Part shown: piece by piece, positions 1 through 7,590 of the stretch
Layout: each line of letters starts with the position of its first letter
How positions within the stretch are numbered: the first letter of the stretch is position 1
From: Pseudomonas asturiensis
GTDB lineage: Bacteria > Pseudomonadota > Gammaproteobacteria > Pseudomonadales > Pseudomonadaceae
Length of the DNA stretch: 64,000 nt
NCBI RefSeq assembly: GCF_900143095.1
Contig: NZ_FRDA01000011.1
Coordinates: 17,957-81,956 of the forward strand
Direction: 5' to 3'
The notes under the pieces: generated by a model
Database searches by the model: none
Seen by the model: the letters and a program-made list of their open reading frames with translations, nothing else
Told to the model about the DNA's origin: nothing
Program-made: the position numbers and the translations under genes

Positions 1-244
1 GTTCCGGCGCTGGGGCCTGCTGCGCGAAGACCCGGATTACCTGGCCGTCGCCAACCGGGTTCAGCAATTGGCCTTGTACCGTGAAGCGGCCATTGCATTG
101 GGCATCGAGGTGCCGGATTCGACCCTGCGCAGCAGCCAGTTGATCGACGGCAAGGTCTGGGACGGCAGTGATCCGGCTGCCTATGCGCGCAGCTTCAAGC
201 TCAACGCCTGGGCGGATGCTGCGCCCATTGCCGCCCGTCGTTGA
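1..244 (+). CDS. nasS: NasS-like nitrate/nitrite sensor, C-terminal end (partial)
   Basis: Only the last 80 codons are in the window; the reading frame starts at base 2 and stops with TGA at 242-244. The visible tail (FRRWGLLREDPDYL near the start, a closing YARSF) is typical of the C-terminus of CmpA/NrtA/NasS periplasmic-binding-protein-like proteins. In NasS-NasT systems NasS is cytoplasmic: it holds NasT inactive and releases it when nitrate or nitrite binds. The nasT start lies 14 bases downstream and the nasT ribosome-binding site overlaps this stop codon, which favours NasS over a transport-only NrtA. Without the N-terminus I cannot check for the absence of a signal peptide. Confidence 0.8.
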   Translation, partial: FRRWGLLREDPDYLAVANRVQQLALYREAAIALGIEVPDSTLRSSQLIDGKVWDGSDPAAYARSFKLNAWADAAPIAARR

Positions 245-258
245 AGGAGGACGTGACC

Positions 259-834
259 ATGCTGCGTATCCTGCTCATAAACGACACCCCGAAAAAGGTC
301 GGTCGTCTGAAGTCCGCACTTATCGAGGCTGGCTTCGAGGTCATCGACGAATCAGGCTTCATCATCGACCTGCCGGCACGCGTCGACGCGGTACGGCCCG
401 ACGTCATCCTGATCGACACTGAGTCTCCGGGACGCGACGTCATGGAACAGGTCGTCCTGGTCAGCCGCGACCAGCCCCGCCCTATCGTGATGTTTACCGA
501 CGAACACGACCCCGGAGTCATGCGTCAGGCCATCAAGTCCGGGGTCAGCGCCTACATCGTCGAAGGTATTCAGGCCCAGCGCCTGCAGCCCATTCTGGAC
601 GTGGCCATGGCCCGGTTCGAAAGCGATCAGGCCCTGCGCGCGCAACTGCACGCCCGGGACCAGCAACTGGCTGAGCGCAAGCGCATCGAACTGGCCAAGG
701 GTCTGCTGATGAAAATGAAGGACTGCAACGAGGAAGAGGCCTACACCCTGATGCGACGCCAGGCGATGAGCCGCCAGCAGAAGCTGATTCAGGTCGCCGA
801 ACAGATCATTGCAATGAGTGAACTGCTGGGTTGA
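259..834 (+). CDS. nasT: NasT, ANTAR-domain nitrate antiterminator
   Basis: This 191-residue response-regulator-like protein has a receiver-type fold at about residues 1-120 (an aspartate in the LIDTESP segment near position 53) and a C-terminal ANTAR RNA-binding domain at about 130-190, recognisable from ELAKGLLMKMKDCNEEEAY and the RRQAM segment. Proteins of this type bind paired hexaloop hairpins in leader RNA and prevent termination. ATG 259 is chosen because AAGGAGG lies at 244-250; an in-frame TTG at 241 would overlap nasS and has no such site. Two matching leader RNAs are present in this window (2984-3068 and 6248-6310), which are its expected targets. Confidence 0.93.
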   Translation: MLRILLINDTPKKVGRLKSALIEAGFEVIDESGFIIDLPARVDAVRPDVILIDTESPGRDVMEQVVLVSRDQPRPIVMFTDEHDPGVMRQAIKSGVSAYIVEGIQAQRLQPILDVAMARFESDQALRAQLHARDQQLAERKRIELAKGLLMKMKDCNEEEAYTLMRRQAMSRQQKLIQVAEQIIAMSELLG

Positions 835-871
835 ACATGTAGATTGAGAAAATACTGACGAAACACTAATC

Positions 872-957
872 GTGGGAGGCGGCTTGCCGGCAATGAACGA
901 TGACGCGGCCTGGATGTTAAACCGCGCCGACGCCATCGCCGGCAAGCCGCCTCCCAC
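872..957. repeat. REP/BIME inverted repeat
   Basis: GTGGGAGGCGGCTTGCCGG at the left is repeated in inverted form as CCGGCAAGCCGCCTCCCAC at the right, around a 48-base centre. It is the standard Pseudomonas REP pair and lies between the convergent ends of nasT and the levansucrase gene. Related copies occur at 20997, 22422 and 45507. Confidence 0.9.
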
Positions 958-1024
958 AGTTACAGTACCTGTCAGCAGGCCGCGTTGTGCAGACGCTTGC
1001 CGTTCACGCCTGCATGCATCCGGA

Positions 1025-2275
1025 TTACTGAGTCAGCACCACGTCCTTCATCGCCGGTATATAGCCGTAGTCATACGACTCTTGCACAAACGAACGGTCG
1101 CCCCGCAACAGAATCCTCACCGTCGGCGCTTCGGTGCCACCGATGCGAAAGTCCTGCCCCGTCGTGGGCACGCTGTCGATGAACGAGGTGACCAGCCCGT
1201 TGGGCATCACGCAGTGCGAATAGGTCTGGAACGGCTGAGACGGAGGATTACCCAGCACCAGACCTGACGCATTCATAGGGCGATAAGGGCCAAACAACTG
1301 CTCACTGACAAAACCATAAACGCCATCAGGGCCGGTGATGCCATCGGCATAGGTGAACTTGTGGCTGATCGTAAACAAGTAATACTTGTTGTCCTGAAAT
1401 ACATAATGCGGCCGTTCGGTCTGGTCATTGACTCCAACTGCCGTGACAAGCGGCGGCAGAATATCCCACTCATCGCCATTAAGGTCTTTGGCCACGGCAA
1501 GACCGATACAGCCCACTTGAAATCTGGCACCCCCTACCTCTTCATGACCCGGCGGCACCGGACCTAGTTCAGCAGGGCCTACTTCGTGAGTACCGCGCTC
1601 ACCCGCGACATTACCTTCAAAGACCATATACAACTTGCCATCATTGGGATCTATGAAAGGACTGGGGTCGCGAAAGTTCCAGGTGGCATTCTGGGCTTCT
1701 GTTTGATAATAAGTGCCGTCGGCTTCAAATAACGTTTTGACTTCAGTAAAGTCCGTCAGTATGACACCACTGTCAGACGTCACGACACGGCCGCGAACTT
1801 TGGCAATGGCAGCGCCCGGTGTGACGCAGGTGTAATAAAGGTCGATATCGCCCTTGTCGTTGAGCAGGATCGGGGTACCCGCCCACTCTCGAGTGGTGGG
1901 TGATACGCCTTCGGCCATGACACGCCCGCCGAAGATCCAGTCCTTGCCAGTACGCGAATACCAGTAGCAGATACGCGCCCGACCATGGCGATCTTCCCAG
2001 TCTCGCTTGATGTCATAGCGGCCATTAGCCCCCAGATACTGGGGATCCGTGGGGTGACGGTCGGCCGTGAGCGTCAGGATCACGGACCAGCCGTTGACCG
2101 ACACGACCGTGCCGTCCAGCTCGCGCAGCGGCATGGTGTCCCAGATAAAGACGGTGTCGCTCATGACCGGAAAGTCGGGACTGACCAGGGGCTGAGTGGT
2201 GGTCGGATCGTTTTCATTGACCTTGAGCGCGTCGGCCCGGGTCCACACAGTAGGTGAATAAGTGACGTTATTCAT
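1025..2275 (-). CDS. lscA: Levansucrase, LscA type (GH68)
   Basis: This 416-residue fructosyltransferase would split sucrose and polymerise fructose into levan. All three catalytic residues of the family are present: nucleophile Asp46 (WDTMPL), transition-state stabiliser Asp203 (RDPSPF) and acid/base Glu287 (DQTERPHYV). Their spacing equals that of Asp62/Asp219/Glu303 in P. syringae Lsc3, offset by 16. There is no signal peptide, as usual for Gram-negative levansucrases. The short N-terminus (MNNVTYSPTVW) is the LscA form; LscB and LscC carry a longer head. Start 2275 is preceded by AAAGGA; an in-frame extension to 2431 has no support. From memory of the literature, lscA is poorly expressed because it lacks the phage-derived promoter element of lscB/lscC; this sequence alone does not prove that. 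Confidence 0.93.
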   Translation of the reverse strand: MNNVTYSPTVWTRADALKVNENDPTTTQPLVSPDFPVMSDTVFIWDTMPLRELDGTVVSVNGWSVILTLTADRHPTDPQYLGANGRYDIKRDWEDRHGRARICYWYSRTGKDWIFGGRVMAEGVSPTTREWAGTPILLNDKGDIDLYYTCVTPGAAIAKVRGRVVTSDSGVILTDFTEVKTLFEADGTYYQTEAQNATWNFRDPSPFIDPNDGKLYMVFEGNVAGERGTHEVGPAELGPVPPGHEEVGGARFQVGCIGLAVAKDLNGDEWDILPPLVTAVGVNDQTERPHYVFQDNKYYLFTISHKFTYADGITGPDGVYGFVSEQLFGPYRPMNASGLVLGNPPSQPFQTYSHCVMPNGLVTSFIDSVPTTGQDFRIGGTEAPTVRILLRGDRSFVQESYDYGYIPAMKDVVLTQ

Positions 2276-2898
2276 GTTGATGTCCTTTATTGGCGCTCGC
2301 CCATGCGAGTGCTTAGATGAAGACAATGCAGCATGCAAACTTTTCACATCGCTGAAGTGCGCTTGAACATACCTGTCCTCTCGGCATGCACCGAAACAAC
2401 AGGATGATTGATGTAGGGTGCACTCAGGCACCCATTAAATAATCGCAATAAGCCACCTTCATAATAAGCTGGCTGACTGCGCAGACGTGCCCTTTTCGAA
2501 GCAGGCCATGCCTTGCAAGACGAGAGGGATCCTCTCAGAGACAAGATGGAAAGTAAATTAAATATTCCCTACTGTTAAGCAACACTATTAAATACCTGAC
2601 AAGGATGAACTATTAAGCCTTAAGCGCATCCCCCATTATGATGCTCCTCATTCAATACCATCAAAACACTATCATTGTGATTTAATAAAACTGCCTTGAT
2701 AGTGACTATAACTGTAATATGCAGCGGCTTACCGGCAGTGTTCGAGGCGTGCGCGCTCCCGCAGAGACGCTATTCAAAGGCCGCGCTCCCCCGCTCCGAT
2801 TGCCTCGCACCTATTTGCGGCGTTCCACACAGTCAATGCCCGGTTCAAGGTCATGCCCTGACGAGGGCCGTGACGCGTCGATGCCTGCCCCGTCGCCC
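2276..2898. other. Long AT-rich gap upstream of lscA and the nitrate operon
   Basis: No convincing gene. The part from about 2280 to 2720 is clearly AT-rich against its surroundings and would hold the lscA promoter, but I cannot point to a clear -35/-10 pair. A fragment near 2720 (CGGCTTACCGGCAGTG) resembles a decayed REP half. The 2740-2898 part is G+C-rich and lies just upstream of the sigma54 promoter, where activator sites would be expected; one weak half-site-like GCACC near 2807 is all I see. Confidence 0.5.
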
Positions 2899-2938
2899 CC
2901 TCAAGCGCCTCCCTTGAGGCCTGCGACGCTTGTTACCG

Positions 2939-2953
2939 AACAAACCATTTGTT
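2939..2953. promoter_or_regulatory. Palindrome abutting sigma54 promoter
   Basis: AACAAA-CCA-TTTGTT is a perfect 6-bp inverted repeat that ends at the first T of the -24 box. It could be an operator or chance AT-rich symmetry. A second hairpin-forming repeat, CCTCAAG (2899-2905) with CTTGAGG (2913-2919), lies just upstream. Confidence 0.35.
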
Positions 2954-2970
2954 TGGCCCGCCTCTTGCTT
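2953..2970 (+). promoter_or_regulatory. Sigma54 (-24/-12) promoter of the nitrate transporter unit
   Basis: TTGGCCCGCCTCTTGCTT fits the consensus TGGCAC-N5-TTGCA with one mismatch in the -24 box. GG at 2955-2956 and GC at 2967-2968 are exactly 12 bases apart. Transcription would start near 2979, five bases before the first leader hairpin. NtrC control under nitrogen limitation is the inferred activator because that is usual for assimilatory nitrate genes. Confidence 0.8.
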
Positions 2971-2983
2971 TATCCCTCTCACA

Positions 2984-3068
2984 GGTAGCCAACGGCGGTT
3001 GCCACCCCTTACGACAAAGACGTCGCCCATCTCTTTTCGCCACTGCGGACAGAGAGGCGACGTTTTTT
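2984..3068 (+). ncRNA. ANTAR (NasT) antiterminator leader 1 with attenuator
   Basis: Hairpin P1 pairs GGTAGCC (2984-2990) with GGTTGCC (2997-3003) around the six-base loop AACGGC. Hairpin P2 pairs CGAC (3012-3015) with GTCG (3022-3025) around the loop AAAGAC. Both loops carry A at position 1 and G at position 4, the signature recognised by ANTAR proteins. The 3' arm of P2 is also part of the 5' arm (ACGTCGCC, 3020-3027, then TCTCT) of an intrinsic terminator whose 3' arm AGAGAGGCGACGT (3051-3063) is followed by five Ts. The two structures are mutually exclusive, so NasT binding to P1/P2 should allow read-through into the transporter. Confidence 0.88.
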
Positions 3069-3196
3069 GCGTTTTGGCCCCAGCGATGGGGCCGGTGGAG
3101 TCGCCGGCACTCGGAACACTCCGCCACAACGTCTGGAAATTCCTGTGTCGTGGTCTCGAACCCGACTGACTCCCTAGCAGATGATGAGGTGTGCAA

Positions 3197-4408
3197 ATGG
3201 ATACAAGCTTCTGGAAGGCCGGCCACAAACCGACCCTGTTCGCTGCCTTTCTCTACTTCGACCTGAGTTTCATGGTCTGGTATCTGCTCGGCCCGATGGC
3301 GGTGCAAATCGCCGCCGACCTGCACCTGACCACTCAACAGCGCGGCCTGATGGTCGCAACGCCGATCCTGGCCGGGGCAATCCTGCGTTTCTTCATGGGC
3401 CTGTTGGCGGATCAGCTGTCTCCCAAGACCGCCGGCATCATCGGCCAGGTTATCGTGATCGGTGCCCTGCTCACGGCGTGGCAACTGGGCATTCACAGCT
3501 ACGAGCAGGCGCTGCTGCTGGGCGTGTTCCTGGGTATGGCCGGCGCGTCTTTCGCCGTCGCGCTGCCACTGGCGTCGCAATGGTATCCGCCGCAGCACCA
3601 GGGCAAGGCCATGGGCATCGCCGGTGCAGGCAACTCGGGCACCGTACTCGCGGCATTGATCGCACCGGTACTGGCGGCGAGCTTCGGTTGGGGCAACGTG
3701 TTCGGCCTGGCGCTGATCCCGCTGGTGCTGACGCTGATCGCCTTTACGCTGATGGCACGCAATGCACCGGAGCGCAGCAAACCCAAATCCACGGCGGACT
3801 ACCTCAAAGCTCTGGGCGACCGGGACAGTTGGTGGTTCATGTTCTTCTACAGCGTGACCTTCGGCGGCTTCATCGGCCTGGCCAGCGCCCTGCCCGGTTA
3901 TTTCAACGACCAATACGGCCTGAGCCCGATCACTGCTGGCTATTACACAGCGGCGTGCGTGTTCGGCGGCAGCCTGATGCGCCCGCTGGGTGGCGCGCTG
4001 GCTGACCGGTTCGGCGGCATCCGCACCCTGACCGTCATGTATGCCGTAGCAGCCATCGGCATCGCAGCGGTGGGCTTCAACCTGCCAAGCTCGTGGGCTG
4101 CACTGGCCCTGTTCGTCGCCGCAATGCTCGGCCTGGGTGCTGGCAATGGCGCGGTCTTCCAACTGGTGCCACAGCGCTTTCGTAAAGAGATCGGCGTGAT
4201 GACCGGCCTGATCGGCATGGCAGGCGGCATCGGTGGCTTCCTGCTCGCAGCGGGCCTGGGCAGCATCAAGCAGAACACCGGCGACTATCAGCTTGGCCTG
4301 TGGCTGTTCGCGAGCCTGGCGGTACTGGCCTGGTTCGGCCTGATGAACGTCAAGCGCCGCTGGAGAACCACTTGGGGTTCGGCCGCTGTCACCGCAGCGC
4401 GGGTGTGA
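3197..4408 (+). CDS. Nitrate/nitrite transporter, NarK/NasA type (MFS)
   Basis: A 403-residue major facilitator protein with twelve hydrophobic segments, for nitrate uptake across the inner membrane. Glycine-rich segments such as GAGNSGT (about residue 140) and GAGNGAVFQLVP near the C-terminal half are nitrate-signature-like motifs of the nitrate/nitrite porter family. ATG 3197 has GAGG at 3186-3189; a GTG two codons earlier is less likely. It is the first gene of the leader-controlled unit and is followed after 7 bases by the phosphatase/kinase gene. A 220-base leader separates it from its promoter. Confidence 0.9.
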   Translation: MDTSFWKAGHKPTLFAAFLYFDLSFMVWYLLGPMAVQIAADLHLTTQQRGLMVATPILAGAILRFFMGLLADQLSPKTAGIIGQVIVIGALLTAWQLGIHSYEQALLLGVFLGMAGASFAVALPLASQWYPPQHQGKAMGIAGAGNSGTVLAALIAPVLAASFGWGNVFGLALIPLVLTLIAFTLMARNAPERSKPKSTADYLKALGDRDSWWFMFFYSVTFGGFIGLASALPGYFNDQYGLSPITAGYYTAACVFGGSLMRPLGGALADRFGGIRTLTVMYAVAAIGIAAVGFNLPSSWAALALFVAAMLGLGAGNGAVFQLVPQRFRKEIGVMTGLIGMAGGIGGFLLAAGLGSIKQNTGDYQLGLWLFASLAVLAWFGLMNVKRRWRTTWGSAAVTAARV

Positions 4409-4415
4409 TCGGTCG

Positions 4416-6077
4416 ATGACGCTGCACCTGCGTTTTGCCGAGTACAGCGCCAGCGGTCCACGAGCGGAGAATCAGGACGCGCTGCGCCTGGTCACTCCGG
4501 TTCCGGCGCTGGCCGCCAGCAAGGGCTATCTGTTCGCCCTTGCCGACGGCGTCAGCCAGTGCGCCGATGGTGCACTGGCCGCGCAGTCGACCCTGCAAGC
4601 CCTGGCGCTGGATTACTACGCGACGCCTGAGACATGGGGCGTGGCCCAGTCACTGGATCGTTTGCTGCTTGCCCAGAACCGCTGGTTGCTGGCCAACGGC
4701 TTGCTGACCACCCTCAGTGCGCTGGTACTGCGCGGCAGGCGCTTCACCCTCGCCCACGTAGGCGATTGCCGCGCCTACCGCTGGCAGTCCGGAAAGCTCA
4801 AACGCATCAGCGAAGACCACGTGTGGGAACAGGCCGACATGCAGCACGTGCTCAAGCGCGCGCTGGGCCTGGACCAGTACGTGGTCATGGATTATCTGGA
4901 CGGCGAGCTGTGTGAGGGTGAGCGCTTGCTGCTGGTCAGCGATGGCATCTGGGCAACGCTGGGCGACACGAGCATCCGTTCGATCCTGACCGAGCAGGAT
5001 GACCTCGATGACGCTGTCAGGACGCTGGTCAGCGCTGCGCACCTGGCCGGCAGTCAGGACAACGCCAGCGCCCTGCTCATTCAGGTCGATAGCCTGGGTG
5101 AGGACGATCTGGGCGATGCCCTGCTTCAATTGCAACAATGGCCCTTGCCGCCAGCGCTCAAGCCCGGCCAGACCTTCGAAGGCTGGAGCGTCGGCAACGT
5201 GGTCGCCCAGTCGCGCCAGTCCATCCTGTACCGCGCCCACGATAGCCATGGCCAGCCCTGGCTGCTCAAGACCCTGCCGAGTGCCCGGCATGACGAACCG
5301 GGTGCCGGCCAGGGACTTCTGCTTGAGGAGTGGTTTCTGCGCCGGGTTGCCGGCCGCTTTTTCCCCGAAGTGCATCCGCTGCCTGAACGCCAGCACCTGT
5401 ACTACGCCATGCGCGAATACAGCGGGCGCACGCTTGCAGATAGCTTTGCACTGAGCGGACCGCTGCCACTCGCACACTGGCAGGATCTGACCACCCGCCT
5501 GCTGCGGGCCACAGGCCTGCTGCATCGACGCAACATCATTCATCGCGACATAAAGCCCGAAAACCTGTTGCTGGCGCACGACAATGAATTACGGCTGCTA
5601 GATTTCGGCCTTGCGTTCTGTCCGGGTCTGTCGGCGGCCAATGCCGATGAACTGCCGGGCACACCGAGCTACATTGCCCCGGAAGCCTTCAACGGTGCCG
5701 AGCCGGCTCCGCAACAGGATCTGTACGCGGTCGGCGTGACCCTTTATTACCTGCTGACCGGCCAGTATCCCTATGGTGAGATCGAAGCCTTTCAGCATCG
5801 TCGTTTTGGCACACCGATTCCGGCCAGCCGCTACCGGCCTGACCTGCCACTCTGGCTGAGTCAGAGTCTGGACAAGGCGGTGCAGGCCAATCCCGCTCAG
5901 CGTTATGAGACGGCCGAGCAGTGGTTGCTGGAACTGGACCAGGCCGAACAACGCCCGACAGTGGCGCGTCCGCGTCCGCTGCTGGAACGCGAGCCATTGA
6001 AGGTCTGGCGCAGCCTGGCGCTGGTTTCGCTGCTGATTAATCTGGTCGCGGTGATCTGGTTGATTGGGGGGCACTGA
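4416..6077 (+). CDS. Fused PP2C phosphatase / Ser-Thr protein kinase
   Basis: This 553-residue protein joins two signalling enzymes. Residues 1-225 form a PP2C-type phosphatase with metal-binding motifs ENQD (18-21), ADGVSQ (43-48), GDCRAY, VSDG and GSQDN. Residues 255-520 form a Hanks-type kinase with Lys285, HRDIKPEN (376-383), DFG (396-398) and APE (421-423). A single membrane segment closes the protein (about 530-550), so both domains face the cytoplasm. It is probably co-transcribed with the nitrate transporter (7-base gap). Homologues sit in nitrate assimilation clusters of other pseudomonads, but I know of no established substrate; the transporter, reductase or NasS/NasT are guesses. 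All key residues of both domains appear intact. Confidence 0.9.
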   Translation: MTLHLRFAEYSASGPRAENQDALRLVTPVPALAASKGYLFALADGVSQCADGALAAQSTLQALALDYYATPETWGVAQSLDRLLLAQNRWLLANGLLTTLSALVLRGRRFTLAHVGDCRAYRWQSGKLKRISEDHVWEQADMQHVLKRALGLDQYVVMDYLDGELCEGERLLLVSDGIWATLGDTSIRSILTEQDDLDDAVRTLVSAAHLAGSQDNASALLIQVDSLGEDDLGDALLQLQQWPLPPALKPGQTFEGWSVGNVVAQSRQSILYRAHDSHGQPWLLKTLPSARHDEPGAGQGLLLEEWFLRRVAGRFFPEVHPLPERQHLYYAMREYSGRTLADSFALSGPLPLAHWQDLTTRLLRATGLLHRRNIIHRDIKPENLLLAHDNELRLLDFGLAFCPGLSAANADELPGTPSYIAPEAFNGAEPAPQQDLYAVGVTLYYLLTGQYPYGEIEAFQHRRFGTPIPASRYRPDLPLWLSQSLDKAVQANPAQRYETAEQWLLELDQAEQRPTVARPRPLLEREPLKVWRSLALVSLLINLVAVIWLIGGH

Positions 6078-6176
6078 GCAACAGGCCCGCCCCGCTTCTG
6101 TGCAACACGCCTCAAGGCAGTGCAGGCACGAACAGGGCTCCTGGCTCAGCGCCCCGCTTTAGCGGCCCCGAACAAG

Positions 6177-6193
6177 TTGGCACAACCACTGCA
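6177..6193 (+). promoter_or_regulatory. Sigma54 (-24/-12) promoter of the nitrate reductase unit
   Basis: TTGGCACAACCACTGCA matches TGGCAC-N5-TTGCA with a single change (C for the first T of TTGC). GG at 6179-6180 and GC at 6191-6192 are 12 bases apart. The start of transcription would fall near 6203, about 45 bases before the second leader structure. It makes the reductase genes an independent unit from the transporter-kinase pair. Confidence 0.78.
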
Positions 6194-6247
6194 TGGTCCC
6201 TCTCAGAAGTTTCATACTGCGCCGCCCTCAACGATGAAGGCAGCGTT

Positions 6248-6310
6248 TCCCGAGAGAACGGGACCGGACAAAGGCGTCCTCGTCAGGCAACTGACGGGAC
6301 GCCTTTTTTT
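6248..6310 (+). ncRNA. ANTAR (NasT) antiterminator leader 2 with attenuator
   Basis: P1 pairs TCCCG (6248-6252) with CGGGA (6259-6263) around the loop AGAGAA. P2 pairs GGAC (6266-6269) with GTCC (6276-6279) around the loop AAAGGC. Both six-base loops have A1 and G4. The bases AAAGGCGTCC (6270-6279) that form the loop and 3' arm of P2 are also the 5' arm of a long terminator: with CGTCAG they pair to CTGACG and GGACGCC (6291-6303), followed by seven Ts. The logic is the same as in leader 1 with a different sequence. The remaining bases of the 283-base gap hold no gene. Confidence 0.9.
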
Positions 6311-6360
6311 GTTTGCGCGCAATTTGTCGAGCACACCCTTGATGGTGACTCGGAGGCCCG

Positions 6361-7590
6361 ATGAAAAAACTCAAACTGGTGATGATTGGCAACGGCATGG
6401 CCGGAGTGCGCACACTCGAAGAGTTGCTCAAATTGAGCGAAGACCTGTACGACATCACGGTCTTCGGCGCCGAGCCACACCCCAACTACAACCGCATCTT
6501 GTTGTCACCGGTGCTGGCGGGCGAGCAAACGTTCGAAGACATCGTGCTCAACGACCTGGCCTGGTACGAAACCAACGGCATTCAACTGCTGCTCAATCGC
6601 CGCGTGGTCAGGATCGATCGCATCAAGCGTCTGGTCATCGCGGATGACGGCACACAGGCCCATTATGACCGCCTGTTGATCGCGACCGGCTCAAGCCCGT
6701 TCATCCTGCCGATTCCCGGCAACACACTGGACGGTGTGATCGGTTATCGCGACATCGGCCACACCCGGGAAATGATCGAAACCGCCGCCACACACAAACG
6801 CGCGGTTGTCATCGGTGGCGGCCTGCTGGGTCTGGAAGCGGCCAATGGCCTGAGCATGCGCGGCATGCAGGTCACCGTGGTTCACAACGGCCAGACTCTG
6901 CTTGAGCGCCAACTGGACAAAACCAGCGGCCTGATGCTTCAAGCGGCACTGGAGAAGCGCGGTCTGAGCTTTCGCCTCAACGAGCAGACCGAAGCCTTGC
7001 TGGGCGACGATCAGGGCCGGGTTCAGGCGGTGCGCTTCAAGAATGGCGAGGTGATCGATACCGATCTGGTGGTGATGGCCGCCGGCATTCGCCCTAACAC
7101 TGAACTGGCCGAACAGGCGGGCCTGCCCTGCAGCCGAGGCATTCTGGTCAACGACACGCTGCAGACCTATGACCCGCGTATCTACGCCATCGGCGAATGT
7201 GTCAGCCATCGCGGCATCGCTTACGGCCTTGTGGCGCCTCTGTTCGAACAGGCCAGGGTCTGCGCCAATCACCTCGCGCAACTGGGTTTTGCACGCTATC
7301 GGGGCTCGGTGACGTCGACCAAGCTGAAAGTGACGGGCATCGACCTGTTCTCGGCTGGCGATTTTCTGGGCGGCGAAGGCACTGAGTGCATCACCTTGTC
7401 GGATCCCATCAGCGGCATCTACAAAAAGCTGGTCATCAAGAATGATGTGCTGGTGGGCGCTTGCCTGTATGGCGACACCGCCGATGGCAGCTGGTACTTG
7501 AAACAGATTCGTGACGGCCAAGGCATCGATGCGATTCGCAATCACCTGATGTTCGGCGAAGCCGTACTCGCCGAGGCAGCCTGCGCATGA
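6361..7590 (+). CDS. FAD/NADH subunit of assimilatory nitrate reductase
   Basis: A 409-residue pyridine nucleotide-disulfide-type oxidoreductase with an FAD-binding GNGMAG motif at residues 11-16 and an NAD-binding GGGLLGLEAA motif near 154. It is equivalent to the front part of the NirB large subunit and to the NasC/NasB diaphorase of Klebsiella-type nitrate reductases, but it ends before any sirohaem/4Fe-4S nitrite reductase domain. It should pass electrons from NADH to the catalytic subunit encoded next, whose ATG overlaps this stop codon by 4 bases. Databases often call such genes nirB, which would be misleading at this length. Confidence 0.85.
   Translation: MKKLKLVMIGNGMAGVRTLEELLKLSEDLYDITVFGAEPHPNYNRILLSPVLAGEQTFEDIVLNDLAWYETNGIQLLLNRRVVRIDRIKRLVIADDGTQAHYDRLLIATGSSPFILPIPGNTLDGVIGYRDIGHTREMIETAATHKRAVVIGGGLLGLEAANGLSMRGMQVTVVHNGQTLLERQLDKTSGLMLQAALEKRGLSFRLNEQTEALLGDDQGRVQAVRFKNGEVIDTDLVVMAAGIRPNTELAEQAGLPCSRGILVNDTLQTYDPRIYAIGECVSHRGIAYGLVAPLFEQARVCANHLAQLGFARYRGSVTSTKLKVTGIDLFSAGDFLGGEGTECITLSDPISGIYKKLVIKNDVLVGACLYGDTADGSWYLKQIRDGQGIDAIRNHLMFGEAVLAEAACA

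Noticed and set aside
872..957. Considered as a nasT terminator or small RNA
   Set aside because: The arms match the Pseudomonas REP family seen at several other places in the window and no T-run follows; a REP element explains it.
2800..2830. Possible NtrC site upstream of the sigma54 promoter
   Set aside because: Only one GCACC half-site is visible; the partner half does not match. Activator binding is expected from the promoter type but not shown.
2933..4162. Long minus-strand frame over the nitrate transporter and its leader
   Set aside because: Gln/Arg/His-rich translation typical of an antisense shadow, and it runs through the promoter and terminator of the other strand.
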